Source: Albifimbria verrucaria
Taxonomy: Eukaryota; Ascomycota; Sordariomycetes; Hypocreales; Stachybotryaceae
Reading direction: 5' to 3'
Assembly: GCA_020081605.1 (NCBI GenBank)
Contig: JAHREC010000019.1
Span: 744,001-808,000 of the forward strand
Length of the DNA stretch: 64,000 bases
This document shows, one piece after another, positions 48,790-60,912 of this stretch. Within the stretch, counting starts at the first letter, position 1. Every line of letters begins with the position of its first letter. The position numbers and the translations under genes were made by a program. The notes beneath the pieces are model-generated. The model was not told the origin of the DNA and ran no database searches. It worked only from the letters and a program-made list of their open reading frames with translations.

Positions 48790-50906
48790 CTACAGCATGG
48801 CCATGATGGCGACGCCCACGATGGCGCTGGCCAGGACGCCCATGGGCGTTACCCTGCCAGCAGCGCTGCCGCCGTTGCCACCGTTGCCACCTTCGTTGCC
48901 ATTGCCGCCGTCCTTCTCTTCGCTGTTGTCACCGTCCTTGCTATTGTCGTTCTCGCCGTCCTTGTTGCTGTCGTCTGCCTTGTCATCGCTACCGCTGCTG
49001 CCGTCCTTGTCGTCGCTGCCCTTGTCATCGCTGCCTTCGGGCGTCTCGCCGGACGGGCCTGTGCCTCCAACGTCAGGGTTGCCTCCAGGTGTGGGGGTGG
49101 GGTTGGAGCCAGGACCGCTGGCAGGGGCGCTAGGCTTGACGGCAGAGGTGATGGTGATGGCGGAGGTGCCAGAGGTGGTGGTGATGAGGGTGGTGATGGA
49201 CTTGGGGGTGCGGTTGTCTTGGGGGTGGAGGAGGTAGTAGAAGTGGACTTTTCGTCGTCCTTACCGTCGTCTTCCTTGTCGTCGCAAGTGCCCTTGAAAC
49301 CAGCAATGTCAGAAGACTTGTTGATAGTCTTGATGTTGGATCCGCAGTTCTTGTACTGGGCCAGGTAAATGTTGTCCTCATCGTTGTCGAACACGGCTAA
49401 GAAACGATGTTAGTCGACTGCAGTATACAAGTAGATGTGCTTTTTCAAAAACTTACCGTACATAGAGCGCATCAGAGTGTCACCGAGCAGGGAGAACTTG
49501 GTGCTAGGTGAAAGACCCAGCCAGCAGGTGGCTCCAATCTGACGGATGATCTCGGGAAAGTAACCTTGATTGTGATGCCCTCAAACTCGAAGTCGATGGT
49601 GCCGGGCAGGGTGGACTTGCTGCAGTCGACTCTGTAGAAACCCCACTGGTCCTTGCCGGTGGTGCCAACGTCGTTGGCGATGGACTCCACCAGGGCAGGG
49701 GGAGAAGACTGAGAGTGGCACCAGTGTCCAGGAAAACGGGGATGTCGGAGCCGGCGAAAACCTTGCCCTTGCGAGAGATGGACTTCATGTTGACCCAGTA
49801 GCGGGGACGCCGTCAGGGCTGGGGAGACGATGGGCAGCTTGACGAGGTTACCAGAGTACTTGGAAGTGTCGACACCACCGAAAGCAATGACACCGGCACC
49901 GTCGACCTTGGCGCCCAGTCCGACACTGAAGGTGTTGGTCTTGGTGAAGCCCTGCTCGTAAAGCTCATCGAGGAAGGTGTTGTACTTGGCGAATACTTTC
50001 TGGCCCTTGCCGAGACCCAGGACACCGGTGGACTGCTCCTCGGAGGTGCTGGCAACACCGAACTGGAGGTTCTTGATCTTGACAGAGTCGCTGATGGCAA
50101 CATCGTCGGTGTAGTAGGAGATGGTGGCGCTGCCCTTGCCGTACTTGATGTCACCCTTGTTCTCGAGGGCCTTGGAGGTCTTGGACTCGCTGACCTCGTA
50201 CTGGCCGACGGCCTCGCAGAACTGCTTGTCGCTAGCTACGGTAAGCGTGGTGCAGTCCGCGTCGACCCAGAGCTCGTAGGATCCGGTATCGACCTGGGCG
50301 TAGACCTCCTGGGGAGGGTTGCCAATCTTGACTATAGCATTGTTAGCTGGAGCTCGTGACTGAGCAAGAGATAGGTCAACTTACGGGGTGCGTAGTAAGC
50401 AAGATCGGTACGGTTCTCGATGGTCATCTCGAAGGCGGAGCGCTTCATCTTGGGGTGACGCTCACCGTGGAGCACGGGGAGGGAGAAGTAGCCGCGCTCC
50501 TTGATGGCACGGGCCTCGACGGGGAGACCCAGCACACCAGGGCCTTCCTCATGGACGACGGGCAGGCTGCGGCCCTCAACTGGCAGACCGAGCACATTGG
50601 GGTTGGTCTCCTCGACGTGAGGCAGGCCACGGCGAGAGGCATGCACAGGTGCGTCGGGGTCTTCGTTTCCGAGCCACTCGTCCGCCAGGCCTCGCTTCTT
50701 CTCTTGAGTAGCGACGCTGATGAATCCGGGAGCTCCTCGTCGCGCTCGTCCAGCCTGACGTGTTCAATTACATGGGGCTCAGTCTCTTCGATGACGGGGA
50801 GAGAGCGCAGAGACGCCAGGCGCTTGATGGTGCTGGCATCGGTTGGGATTTGGGGCCACGCTTGAGCTCCCGCGGCCAGGGAGAGGAGTAGAAGGCTAAG
50901 CTCCAT
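48790..50906 (-). CDS. GPI-anchored aspartic protease (pepsin family A1), about 669 aa
   Basis: Secreted yapsin/candidapepsin-like protease. Exons in transcript order: 50385-50906, 49457-50331 and 48790-49396. The signal peptide is 'MELSLLLLSLAAGAQAW'. A roughly 160-residue propeptide carries repeated 'LPV..EE.P.V' units and several basic pairs, the last being 'KMKR' just before 'SAFEMTIENR', the likely mature start. Catalytic motifs are 'QVDTGSYELWV' (Asp about 189) and 'VFLDTGATLSLLP'. The C-terminal part is rich in Ser/Thr, then Asp/Lys/Gly, and ends in the hydrophobic tail 'MGVLASAIVGVAIMAML', a GPI signal. Corrections: one base in exon 1 near 50698, four in exon 2 (near 49832, 49805, 49705 and 49552) and one in exon 3 near 49212. 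The splice phases then close exactly. Confidence 0.9.
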
Positions 50907-53809
50907 TGCGATTGTTTGTTTTAGATGTGATGTGTATTAGAACTGTGGTTGTGTGGTTGTTGGTGAGGACGTAATTATCGTGAACACCTGGGCCAGGCGT
51001 GGGATGATATGATCGTTTCGGGTAATTAAGCGGTCTTTCAGACCAGTTTGAATAAACACAGCACGTTAATCAACGAGTGTTATTGCCGTCGTCCAAGCGA
51101 ATGGAGACAACGAGGAAGAAGCGAAAGTCGGGCGTCGTGGATCTTCTAGCCACAGGCCAAAGGGTTGAAAAAGAAATGAAAATAAAAAGTGCAACAGTAT
51201 AGAAACACTGACACGGATAGGAAATGCGGCAAAAACAAGATGAAGAGAGAAAGAGTAAAAGAACGAAAAATCGAGAGCGAACGGTTACGATTTCAACAAG
51301 ATGCCATCCAGATAGGAGAAGCAGGGGAGGACGCGCTAGGCCCAGGATCTGCTACCAGGACAAGCCAACCCATCCCATGTGGATACCAGAACGGTAAGAC
51401 AGCTTCGGATACTTTTCGTGCCCTGGAGCCATGCCGTGTTGGGCAAGTAGCTGGACAGCCATGGCAGGCTATGCTGGCCGTTGTATGGCTTCGTGGGCGA
51501 GTGGACCAGGGGCAGCGTGAGGTTGAAACACACGCAATGGGGAGCTAGCCATCTTGGTCCCATGCCATTGCTTTTTAAGACTGGTTGCATGAAGCCGAGC
51601 CACAAGGGGAGGGAGGCTGCTGAGAGGCAAAGAACGGGCAGTGTTTGCTGCATGCACGATGTTCATGCTGCTGTCGAGACAGCATCGTGAATCACTGTCT
51701 CTGGGCATCGTGTCTTCCCGAGACACATGACGCTTCCAGCACCACGTTGGCCGTTGGCTACCTCTCGTATTGAAAGAAAAAAAGAACCCCAGCCGCTGCA
51801 GTTGGCTCTTGCTGCTCACACACTGCCCTTTCTCAGGTGACGACGGACAACAGGGCCCGCCCATCCTCGGGGGCGAGGATCTGAGCCGACCCAGCGAGCC
51901 AAGAAGCTAATCAGGTAGGACTAGAAGGGCTCCTGGGGGCTGCGGAGCATCCGACGAACCAGTCCCGGACGTTTCTCTGCACTCTTTCTGCGACTAGGAC
52001 TTGGGCCCCGTAGCATTGTTGTGCGTCTTACTAACGGATATGGAGACGCAGTCAGTCAGTCTGCTAGCCCCAACTTTGCTAGCAGCGCACGCGCTACTCT
52101 GTCAGCGGCGTGGAGATTGCGTACGCACTTTCGTCCGTTGTTTACCTTGGCGGGCCGCCGTTTTGTTAGTTCTGGTCGCCGTTTTCCCTTCCGCGTGTCA
52201 TGTCATGTCATCCCATCCGTGGAAGCCGGTTGGCTTGACCGAGGAGGCACATGAACGGAACGCAAGTTATCCGGGCCGCGTCTGCATAGCCCTCGAATAC
52301 CACGCACACAAGGCTGACATTGTTGGTTTGTTATTTGTTTGTTTGTTGGCTGCCTCAAATGCAGGACGGGCCAGATTAATATTGCACGGGCCACGAGAAT
52401 AGAATTGCAGCCAACATATGCCCGAGACGTGAACCGTCCCGGATGGTCCGCCAAGGCAACGATTAGATACCGTGCATCACAGGATGGGCGACAAGAGTCA
52501 GCGAGGGCCTTGAAATTAGAATCACGCTTGGCAATACGGGATCTGACAGCCAGAGAGTAACACCAACACTGAGGCCCACACGGGAAATGCAGTATGATCC
52601 GGAATCTCATTAGGGACTTCAGGGTTTGATCTGACTGGTTTTGTAAGAGAGGGCTCAGATAAACTGCTTACCCTGTATTTATAGCCTGTTCATATTGTAT
52701 TGGCCTGGCTGTTACTGTGGTTATGCTCTCGGTGGCCTCTGCTACCAAGACTAAGACATGCCAAGTGAGCAGCATCAGCATCAGCATCAGCACCAGGGCC
52801 ATGAAACGCTTCACACGGTCGGAGATTTACTAATGCGTCTCCTTTACATTTACGGTGTTACATTTCCATACTCTCATTTTCGTTCATATGGTCCCTCCAT
52901 CCTGCCTTCTCTTTCTCTCTCTCCTCTTCGCCACACCATACAAAAGCCCAATTTACACCCAATCCATCCCTCCTCCGTGCAACCCTCCCACCCTCGCTCC
53001 CCCACGGGAAGACATGCAGCCTGTATGACCGCGTCCAGTGGCTGTGGACGCGGGCCTCCAAGCGGCTCCGCTTCTCCTCTACGGGGAAGGCAGACGGCAA
53101 GCGCTGCAGCGCCCATGGCTGATGAGTTGTCCTGCAGGGTTGGTGCAGCAGAGAAGCCAGCTTGCAGCGAACCATAGGTCCCGTTCGCGGGATCGCCTCG
53201 AACTTTTTTGCACAATGCACATGATTACGGAAGATGTGATATGTCTGATCGCTGTTCTCGCACGGGATGGCCTTTGCGAATATGAAGGGACGTGCAAGGA
53301 CATGTTCTGCTGTCTAGGCAAACCCTTTGCGATTTCTTCACATCGACAACTCGCTGAGATGCCTCCGGAGATGCGGCAGTCGCTGCATTCCAGTGCGCAA
53401 TTTCTGTCAATAATCTCTCACTGGGCTAGCCTATCTAGATGCTGAGGCTGATCCAGCATACACCATCGTGACATCTGCAACCCTTCATCACACCACATCT
53501 CTCGAACCCCTTCATCACAATCCGCCTCACAATCCATTGATTGGAACCAGAACTCCCTTCTAGAAGCACCCCATTGGCTCCTCCATATCTACCTGTTCCT
53601 GTGATAGCCCACGAGCCGCAAACGGTCCAGAGGTCTCGACCAATGCATGCACATATTGGCCCATCGAAGCACATCACCGCCCAAAAGCCCACACACTCAT
53701 GCAGATGCCGGTCACTCTTGAATGCCACAGGGTTTTCTCCCGGCGGCTCGCATAACCCCTCTCCGCACTTTTCTGGCCCTGGGTTGTGTGGTCAACGGGG
53801 TGTGTGCTG
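50907..53809. other. 2.9-kb gene-poor region upstream of the protease gene
   Basis: No gene is supported. A (CAGCAT)3-CAGCAC-CAG repeat at 52770-52796 falls in a frame that would read Gln-His repeats after an ATG at 52758, but the frame then loses any coding character. Confidence 0.35.
52770..52796 (+). repeat. CAGCAT hexanucleotide repeat
   Basis: Three perfect CAGCAT units and one CAGCAC variant, followed by CAG. Confidence 0.85.
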
Positions 53810-54476
53810 ATGCTTAAATATTCTCTCTCCTTCCGATCTCCTGTGCAGCTTCCACGTATTTGTTTTCCTGTGGAGAATAACAAGGCGAGCTGTCTTCCAT
53901 GCATCGAGGGGTTCTATTACGTCCTCACCGCCAGCTTGGCTATTTCCGTTCCTGTCGTGCTGCGTTGCTCGTTACGTGAAGCCGGTCGTGTATCGCTGCG
54001 GCGGCCGGTCATCCTTGACATACAGAACCACGTCTGACGTGGACGATTCCCCGACGAGCGGTCGAGATCCGAGGAAGCAGGCGGATGTATATCCCGTTGC
54101 CTGTGAATACCACCCCGGCGCCGGGGTTTCCCGCCCTGCGGCGGACGCGGACGCCGACCCTGCCTGGCTTCACACATGGCTACGACGCCAGTACTCCAAG
54201 AATGGCGCAGAGAATAAGAACATACAGATTGGAATCGCTGTCGGAGTTATACTAGGAGTCTTCCTCGTGGCTGCGTGTGTGTTCCTCTACATATACAGAG
54301 GCTCAGTCAGATGCTCCTCGCGCAAGAAGCACCGGGGACGACACAAGACGTCGAGTAGCAGGAGCAGCAGGAGCAGCAAGCATTCTGATGGAGGAGCGCC
54401 CCGGTGGCGGCTTAGCGGGTGCATGATGCGCGCAGGGTTATATGTTTGGGATGGTTCCCTTCATTCGATCGTTTAG
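53810..54476 (+). CDS. single-pass membrane protein, 5' end unresolved
   Basis: The reading frame that ends at 54476 contains a clear transmembrane helix, 'IGIAVGVILGVFLVAACVFL', at about 54226-54285. Before it stands the polar segment 'TWLRRQYSKNGAENKNIQ'; after it a basic, Ser-rich cytosolic tail, 'SSRKKHRGRHKTSSSRSSRS'. This plan (short lumenal part, one helix, basic tail) is common among small fungal membrane proteins of unknown role. The frame has no ATG before the helix from 53976 on. ATG codons at 53810 and 53899 lie in other frames, so an upstream intron or a missing base must be involved. The boundary 53810 is only an approximate 5' limit. Function unknown. Confidence 0.5.
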
Positions 54477-56491
54477 CGGGTTAAAAGTGTGGGCTACGGA
54501 GTTTCCTTGTACAACATTATATGGCTTTCGGTGTAACATCATATGCTGGCGTCCCGGTTTGAAGAGAGGATTGGATGGAGACTGGGTTCATCTTTTTGAC
54601 TATGTTGGTCACTTCTAAACGACAGATATGTTAGTGATGAAATTCCGTATTTTCTCTTTCACAGCTTGACAAGGGCTACATGCCAAGAGTTTATCAAGGA
54701 ACTGGTCTTGCAGACGCAGCAAGATTGTGACTACTTGTCAAAGGTTTCTGATTCCCGTGACAAACACAAACCCGGTTCGGACTGATATCTCTAGGCCGAA
54801 CGGTTTGTGATGCATAATTTGTATCGCCATCCCATTACATGACCACTGATGCGTTGTCAAAGTGGCCTAAAGAACACTCAATTGTCTATGTCTCTTATAA
54901 TACTAGTATCTGCTGAGCCTTGAGATGGTCCGCCGTTCTCTCACCGGACCTTTTCTTAACGTGCTGAGGTTGGAGCTTGGCATGCTTTAAGTTATTATGT
55001 GTCGGTCTTACGGAGCGGGCCGGATGACTGTGTAACAGCTGCGGTGTGCTACGATCCATTGTCTAGTTTGATGCAACTCGGGATGTGTATCGAGATCTCA
55101 CGTTCTGACATTCGATGCTGTGTAACAAATGGGGTCGCGACTTCTAGTTAACTCACGATAACTAGGGATGAATCATCTTACTAAGACCAGAAACCTCTAG
55201 ATATTACACTCTTCTGCAATTGACCTCGTGACATTATGTGCAGAATACATTGTCCCCGCATCCATTACCCAGTATAGTGTTGTGTCTTGTGACTGTGATC
55301 TGGTCAGCATGACGCGTGCTGCACAGCCAAAGATGAGGCTTAGTTTCGATGCATCATTGACAGGGCAATTGATAGATTCCAGGTTTCTAGAGATAAAATG
55401 TCAAGGTGTTTCGGGAAACCCGCCAGGCACAATGCTGAAAACAAGATCCATCACGGTGAAATTTCGCCGGCCAGCCATGCACAAGTTGAGGCTGAGCAAT
55501 GCTGTCTGTCAACATGGATACCCAACCACGGCAATTACATCAAACAATGGCACGTGGCAATGACCTTATCCCAAGCCTCGGTGGCCGCATTAGCTACGAC
55601 TTGGCGTTTATTAAGTATTGTTTAATGTCAGGTAATGCAGCTGCTCTACTTTCCATTTCGAGCAATGTTCTGGGCCTACCAGGTGGATTTAATCTTAGTT
55701 ACCCACAAATCGGTGCTCTAGCATCACCCAAATTGGTGGCGGAAAACTATAGAATGCGAAGTCCGAAAATGGGCTGCATCTCGGCTCATCGAAGCCCTCA
55801 GTAGGCGCAGCAATTGACAAGGTGCTGTCCTTGATTTCGACGCAAAAGCCGGCTAAAACGGCTCCTATTTGTCAAACTGTTCGGGCTCTCTAACAGAATT
55901 GACTTGCGGCTTTCTCTTGTCAAAGCATGATACAGGAGCCAAAGCCCGCTAGACAGATCGCGATGGGATGCCGGGAACGAAAAGGGAATACAAAACTGTG
56001 AAGATCCCGCCTAGATGGTGATGCCTCGCTAGATCGACCGGGATGTGGAGAGTCTAGGTAGATATGACTGTGTGTGATATGTAGTGATACATGACGTCGC
56101 ATCCTCTTGCCCTTCCAAATGTTCCGCAACCCAGGAGGATTGGGGCACTTTGGGGTCCGAAAACAGGGTCTGTGGGCACTAATAGTTAGCTACGAGACCA
56201 GATGTAAAGGTCTCTTCTGTTAGTGCTCACAGTGGTCGCTACTTAGACCCTTGTCGTCAGCACATGCTTCTCTGCGAGATGGCTCTCTGGCTTACTGACG
56301 TCACGCACAAGACGCAGGCGAAGCCCGAGAGATTCATAGAAAGGTGATTATCTGGACGATTCCCATCCAATTTATTTTCCATAACATGTTGCTTTTTAAT
56401 TGAAGGGTGATCGACCAATCCAACGCAATATCTCCAAGCCCCCTGACTGCCAAGCCGCCGGCTCCATGTTTATTGTCATACTTTGGTAACG
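54477..56491. other. 2-kb gene-free region before the oxysterol-binding protein gene
   Basis: Lower GC than the housekeeping part of the window. Short open frames (55228-55804) show no family signature. I see no inverted or direct terminal repeats that would mark a transposon. Confidence 0.35.
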
Positions 56492-57667
56492 ATGCATTCA
56501 ATGTCCAACTTCTCTCAATTAAGAGAGTTCCTGTCTTACCTGGCAACAATTAAAGGCGACCTAAGCAGCATAACAGCACCTCCATTTGTTCTTGCTCCCA
56601 AATCCGCCATTGAAATCCCCTCGGCATGGGCGTCCCGACATGAACTTTTTCTTCAACCGGCTGCGGAACCAGATGCAGCGCAGCGAGCGTTACTGCTCGC
56701 CAAGAACTACATTTGCAGCCTTAAGCAGCTTGTAGGTCAAGGATCTGAGACTACTGGCAAGAAGCCGCTGAACCCGTTTCTGGGCGAGCTCTTTCTTGCT
56801 CAATTCGATGGGAGCCAAGGCACAACAAAGTTGATTACCGAACAAGTCTCCCACCATCCTCCTGTAACGGCATGTTTCATGTATAACCGCGAGTGCGGCA
56901 TGAGCTCTTGTGGCTTCGTGGCGCAAGAATTGTCGTTTAGTATGGTAAGTGGCGTTACAGTGTATCAGACAGGTTACGCCGTGATACATGACGAAAACCA
57001 CGACGAAAAGCACCTTATGACCATGCCGACCCTCCACGTCAAGGGGCTGGCCACCGGACAGCCGTATAGCGAACTGGGGGACCTTGCTACATAAGCAGCT
57101 CTAGTGGGTTCCTTACCCGAATCGACTTTGAGTCAAAGGGCCACTTTGGCCTAGGAAGCAAAAGTCGGGTCAAAGTACACATTTACAAAGACGGCGACAT
57201 GAAGGACCCCATCTTCACGATATGTGGACAATGGAACGCCGATCTTACCGTTAAGAATGGAAAGGGCGATGTGGTTGAAGAATTCCATGTCGATGATGTG
57301 CCACTCACGAGCCTCAGTGTCAAACCAGTCGAGGAGCAAACCCCATGGGAGTCTCGCAGAGCCTGGAAAGAAGTCATTCATGGTATTAGAACTGGGAACT
57401 ACGAAAAGTGAGCAGACACAAGTCTGCCATAGAAAAAAGCAGCGGGAGCGGAGAAAGAGGGAAGAAAGCCTGGGTATCAAGTGGAATAGGCTCTTCTTCT
57501 CGCAGTCACAACATAACGACGAGGTGCAGAGACTGATAGAGAAGCTTCCCGCAGAAGCATTGAGCAAGGTCAACCCGGAGAAAACCGCTGGAGTGTGGAG
57601 TTTTGTTGGTGTTGACGCTGCAGAGGACGTGATGCGTCAGCTGGAGGAACAGCCTCCTCCATTCTGA
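56492..57667 (+). CDS. oxysterol-binding protein, short Kes1/Osh4 type, about 392 aa
   Basis: Lipid-transfer protein that exchanges sterol and PI4P between membranes. The OSBP signature 'EQVSHHPPVTACFM' is intact. Other blocks are 'GDLSSITAPPFVLAPKSAIE' (the lid), 'KKPLNPFLGELFLAQF', 'YISSSSGFLTRIDFESKGHF', 'FTICGQWNADL' and the C-terminal 'ESLGIKWNRLFFS'. There is no PH domain or ankyrin repeat, hence the short class. Three one-base losses are inferred: the GGGG near 57076-57079, the AAAA near 57404-57407 and the run of A at 57432-57437. Together they give 393 codons. The gene is intronless and uses many A/T-ending codons, unlike the GC-biased genes to the left. It stands alone between two gene-poor stretches. 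The first ATG in frame is at 56492. Confidence 0.87.
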
Positions 57668-59406
57668 GTCTCTCATCATTTCGCGAAAGATGTTTTCGTT
57701 ATGATCGACGCTCAATATGAGCATCCTTTTGAAAAGAGTATCCGGTCCGAAGAGGTGACAGGACACACTCATTATGCTCCGCTTCATTCATCGCCAGCCT
57801 CAGTTCAGTGAACGAGGACTAGGCCAACAGAGAATGCGGATTATGCGCCGATGCAGATGCGTCGGAAGGAAAACAGGCCAAGAACAGGCCGACGAAAAGG
57901 CTAGGTAAGTTGATCAGCTACTGCTGTTTCAGACAGAAACCGGACGCACACCACTTCCTTCAGGATTCCCTGCAGGGTTGACTGGCGTACGCATCTAGCC
58001 GTCGTGCTGCCGTCGTTCGGCTCGCCGCAGGCTCCGCGTACCTTGATGGCACCAACTCTGTATTACTTACAGGTGCGACGGCACAGCATTTTTCCTCGGC
58101 TAGGAGCTATCTCCTGTTCGGCTGGATCAGCATGATATGTATTGAAGCATACGGTTGAGTCGTATGCTGCGTGGAGCTGCTCCATTGTTGTACATGGCCG
58201 TGCAGGCGTGTGACTATATTGGGCTGCCAAACGTATAATGACTTGGGATCTGGAGTAGGAATTTATTCCAACGCTGTATGGTATTTAGGCGATAACAGTG
58301 ATTATCGCTCATACAAATAGACTGAATTATGATCACTAAGCGTCATTTTCTGGTGTTGCTCTTTCTACTTCACCTCGCTGTATTATTTCCCGATTTGGGA
58401 CTATGTTGCGAACTCAGCGATGCAGCTTTAGGTTGATGGCAAGTCATCTTGTCCCACAGTCTCCATAAGTTTACTATGTCCCTGCCTGTCATCTTGATGT
58501 CAGGTCGTACTGGGATCCCCAGGGCGGGTTTGTCAGAACCTAGTTCAAGTTTCAACTGAGCTCAACCAACTTCTATTCACTTAGGTTGCCATCGCGACAA
58601 CAACAGATGATGCCGCAGAGTCTTCACGCATCTACTCCCCTGCCTCTGTAATACGAGCTCAATCAACCCTTGCCATCCTTCCGTCCCCTCCGAACTCATT
58701 CGCCGAAACGCCTCGTCTCTAATCGGGTTAGGCTTGAAGAGCTGACACTTCATCAACCTGTTGACAACGCATGGTATTGGGTCGCGATACCAGATGCCGT
58801 CCGCTCGAGCCTTGGCCCCGGACAGGGCTAACTTGATATCGAAGTTGCAGACATCAAGGTGTCTCTGACCCCTCACAGGAGCCATTGCGACTAGTCCCTC
58901 GTGATGGTAGCCTTTAGAATCTTCTACCAGCTTTTAGTCAAAAACGCCCATCGCGATCCACTTCCGCGCTACCCACCTTTTGGCCACTTACAACCCCAAT
59001 CAACCACATCCGACGGATCTAAACCCCACGTCCGTCTCAGTTCCGGACCCGGACCGAGCAGGTGTGGCCCGGTGCGAGTCATCCAGCGAGTGGCCAGGCG
59101 CGCTGGCTCCCGATCCACCGTCGGCGAGCCCCTGGCTCTTCAGGCCGCCGCAGAGGCCCATGACTTCATCAAATGACGCTATCGGTCGCGCAAACCGACA
59201 ATGCCATGGAGTAATTTCATGGGGCAGAGGCGCCGCTTTTGCCCCTCCTCGTGTCGCGGGCTGCGGGGCAGAGACGTGGTGGTGAGGATTTCCCAGGACT
59301 CAAAGGAGCTCTTCGCCCTGCTCCTCGCTCTCTTTCTCTCCTCTTACTGAACCATATACCCTTTTTCTTTTTTACCTGAAACCAAATCACTCCCAAAAAC
59401 TTCACA
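57668..59406. other. 1.7-kb region between the OSBP and aldo/keto reductase genes
   Basis: Apart from the doubtful minus-strand frame at 58577-58885, nothing is supported. The right end (59290-59406) is CT-rich and forms the promoter and leader of the aldo/keto reductase gene. Confidence 0.4.
58577..58885 (-). CDS. possible small ORF or gene remnant, 102 aa
   Basis: An uninterrupted 102-codon frame starts at an ATG at 58885. Its composition looks protein-like, with segments such as 'CNFDIKLALSGAKARADGIW', 'YRDPIPCVVNRLMKCQLF' and 'EGTEGWQGLIELVLQRQ'. I do not recognise a family. It has no signal peptide or membrane segment. It could be a small gene, an exon of a larger minus-strand gene or a remnant. 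Confidence 0.3.
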   Translation of the reverse strand: MAPVRGQRHLDVCNFDIKLALSGAKARADGIWYRDPIPCVVNRLMKCQLFKPNPIRDEAFRRMSSEGTEGWQGLIELVLQRQGSRCVKTLRHHLLLSRWQPK

Positions 59407-60635
59407 ATGTCTGCAGGAAAGACCGCCACTCTCAGCTCCGGCCACAAGATCCCCTCCTGGGCTACGGCACCTGGCAGGCCGCCCCGGTGAGGTCGGCGCC
59501 GGTGTCTACGAGGCCCTGAAGGCTGGCTACCGCCACCTCGACCTGGCCAAGGTCTACGGCAACCAGAAGGAGGTCGGCGAGGGCATCAAGAAGGCCTTCG
59601 CTGACATCCCCGGCCTGAAGCGTGAGGACATCTTCATCACCTCCAAGCTGTGGAACACCCACCACCGCCCCGAGGACGTTGAGCCCGCTCTGGACGACAC
59701 CCTGGCCGAGCTGCAGCTCGACTACCTTGACGTAAGTCGACTCGGGACGAGTAACTGCGGAAATGTTTAGAAGCATACGCTAACATGGAGAATCTATAGC
59801 TTTACCTGATTCACTGGCCCGTTGCTTTCGTCAAGACCGGCGACAACCTCTTCCCCAAGAACGGCGACGAGGTTATCCTGGATGAGGGCGTCACTCTGTC
59901 CGAGACCTGGAAGGGTAAGCCATCCAAGCTGTTGTCCTCTTAAATTACGAAACTAACCCGATCTTCCAGCCGTGACCCAGCTCCCCAAGAGCAAGGTCCG
60001 CACCGTCGGTGTCTCCAACTTCTCCATCAAGCACGTAAGTATCTCACATACAACTACCCCAATGCTCTCCCAACTCATGCTCACAATCACTCCAGCTTGA
60101 GACCATCATCAAGGACACCGGTGTCACCCCGCCGTCAACCAGATCGAGCGTCACCCCCGCCTCCCCAACCCTCCTCTGGTCGAGTTCTGCGCCAAGCACA
60201 ACATCCACATCACCGCCTACTCTGCCTTTGGCAACAACGGCTGGGGCGTACCCTGCTCGTCAACACCGACGAGGTCAAGGCCGTCGCCGAGCGTCTCTCC
60301 AAGTCCGCCGGCAAGACCGTCACCCCCGCCCAGGTCATCCTCGCCTGGTCCCAGCTCGGCGGCCACAGCGTCATCCCCAAGAGTGTCACTCCTGCTCGTA
60401 TCCGCGAGAACTTCCAGGAGATTGAGCTCGACGACGAGGCCATCCAGGCCATCAACAAGCTTGGCGAGCAGCCCCAGCGCTTCAACATCCCCACTACCTG
60501 TAAGTTGCCGCTAGACACCAACGTCGCTACGAATCTTTGCTAACAGCGTGGATAGACAACCCCAAGTGGAACATCAACGTCTTCGACGACGACAAGGAGA
60601 AGGACGCTACCAACCAGGTCATCCTCCAGAAGTAA
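59407..60635 (+). CDS. aldo/keto reductase (glycerol dehydrogenase-like), about 330 aa
   Basis: NADPH-dependent (beta/alpha)8 reductase, closest by pattern to fungal glycerol dehydrogenase/Gcy1-type enzymes. Exons 59407-59731, 59800-59914, 59970-60034, 60096-60499 and 60556-60635. The catalytic tetrad is visible: Asp and Tyr in '[15 protein letters not shown]', Lys in 'FITSKLW' and His in 'YLIHWPVAF'. '[15 protein letters not shown]' and the coenzyme-binding '[15 protein letters not shown]' follow. The C-terminal loop includes '[20 protein letters not shown]'. Four missing C bases are inferred (near 59452-59455, 59484-59487, 60126-60129 and 60251-60253), bringing the CDS to 331 codons. The exact substrate is not determined. 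The gene is convergent with RAD5, the stops 277 bp apart. Confidence 0.92.
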
Positions 60636-60912
60636 AATAACGAAACCAAAAATAATGTTAAAAGCTTACGCCGGTATAATGACTAGATAGACACAACCGT
60701 TGGGGAAACTAGCGGATAAAATTTATAGATTCAATTCTGTAACGCTGTGCCCGTAATCTTCGAGCAAACGTCGTGTTCATTTTAATAGTTCTAGCTGTTC
60801 AGCCTCTCTATACGCTGCCCCAGTCCAGACGCCAGCAAATGCGAATCCCATGAAGATACAGACCCATCATTTGTACCGTAAAAGCAAATGCCATACCATT
60901 GCACCGGTCTAT
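60636..60912. other. convergent 3' flanks of aldo/keto reductase and RAD5
   Basis: A 277-bp intergenic segment between two facing stops. It probably contains both poly(A) regions. Nothing else is seen. Confidence 0.5.

Noticed and set aside
48769..49368. A 199-codon + strand frame over the protease C-terminus
   Set aside because: Shadow of the low-complexity Asp/Lys/Ser tail on the minus strand. The minus frame has the GPI signal and spliced continuity.
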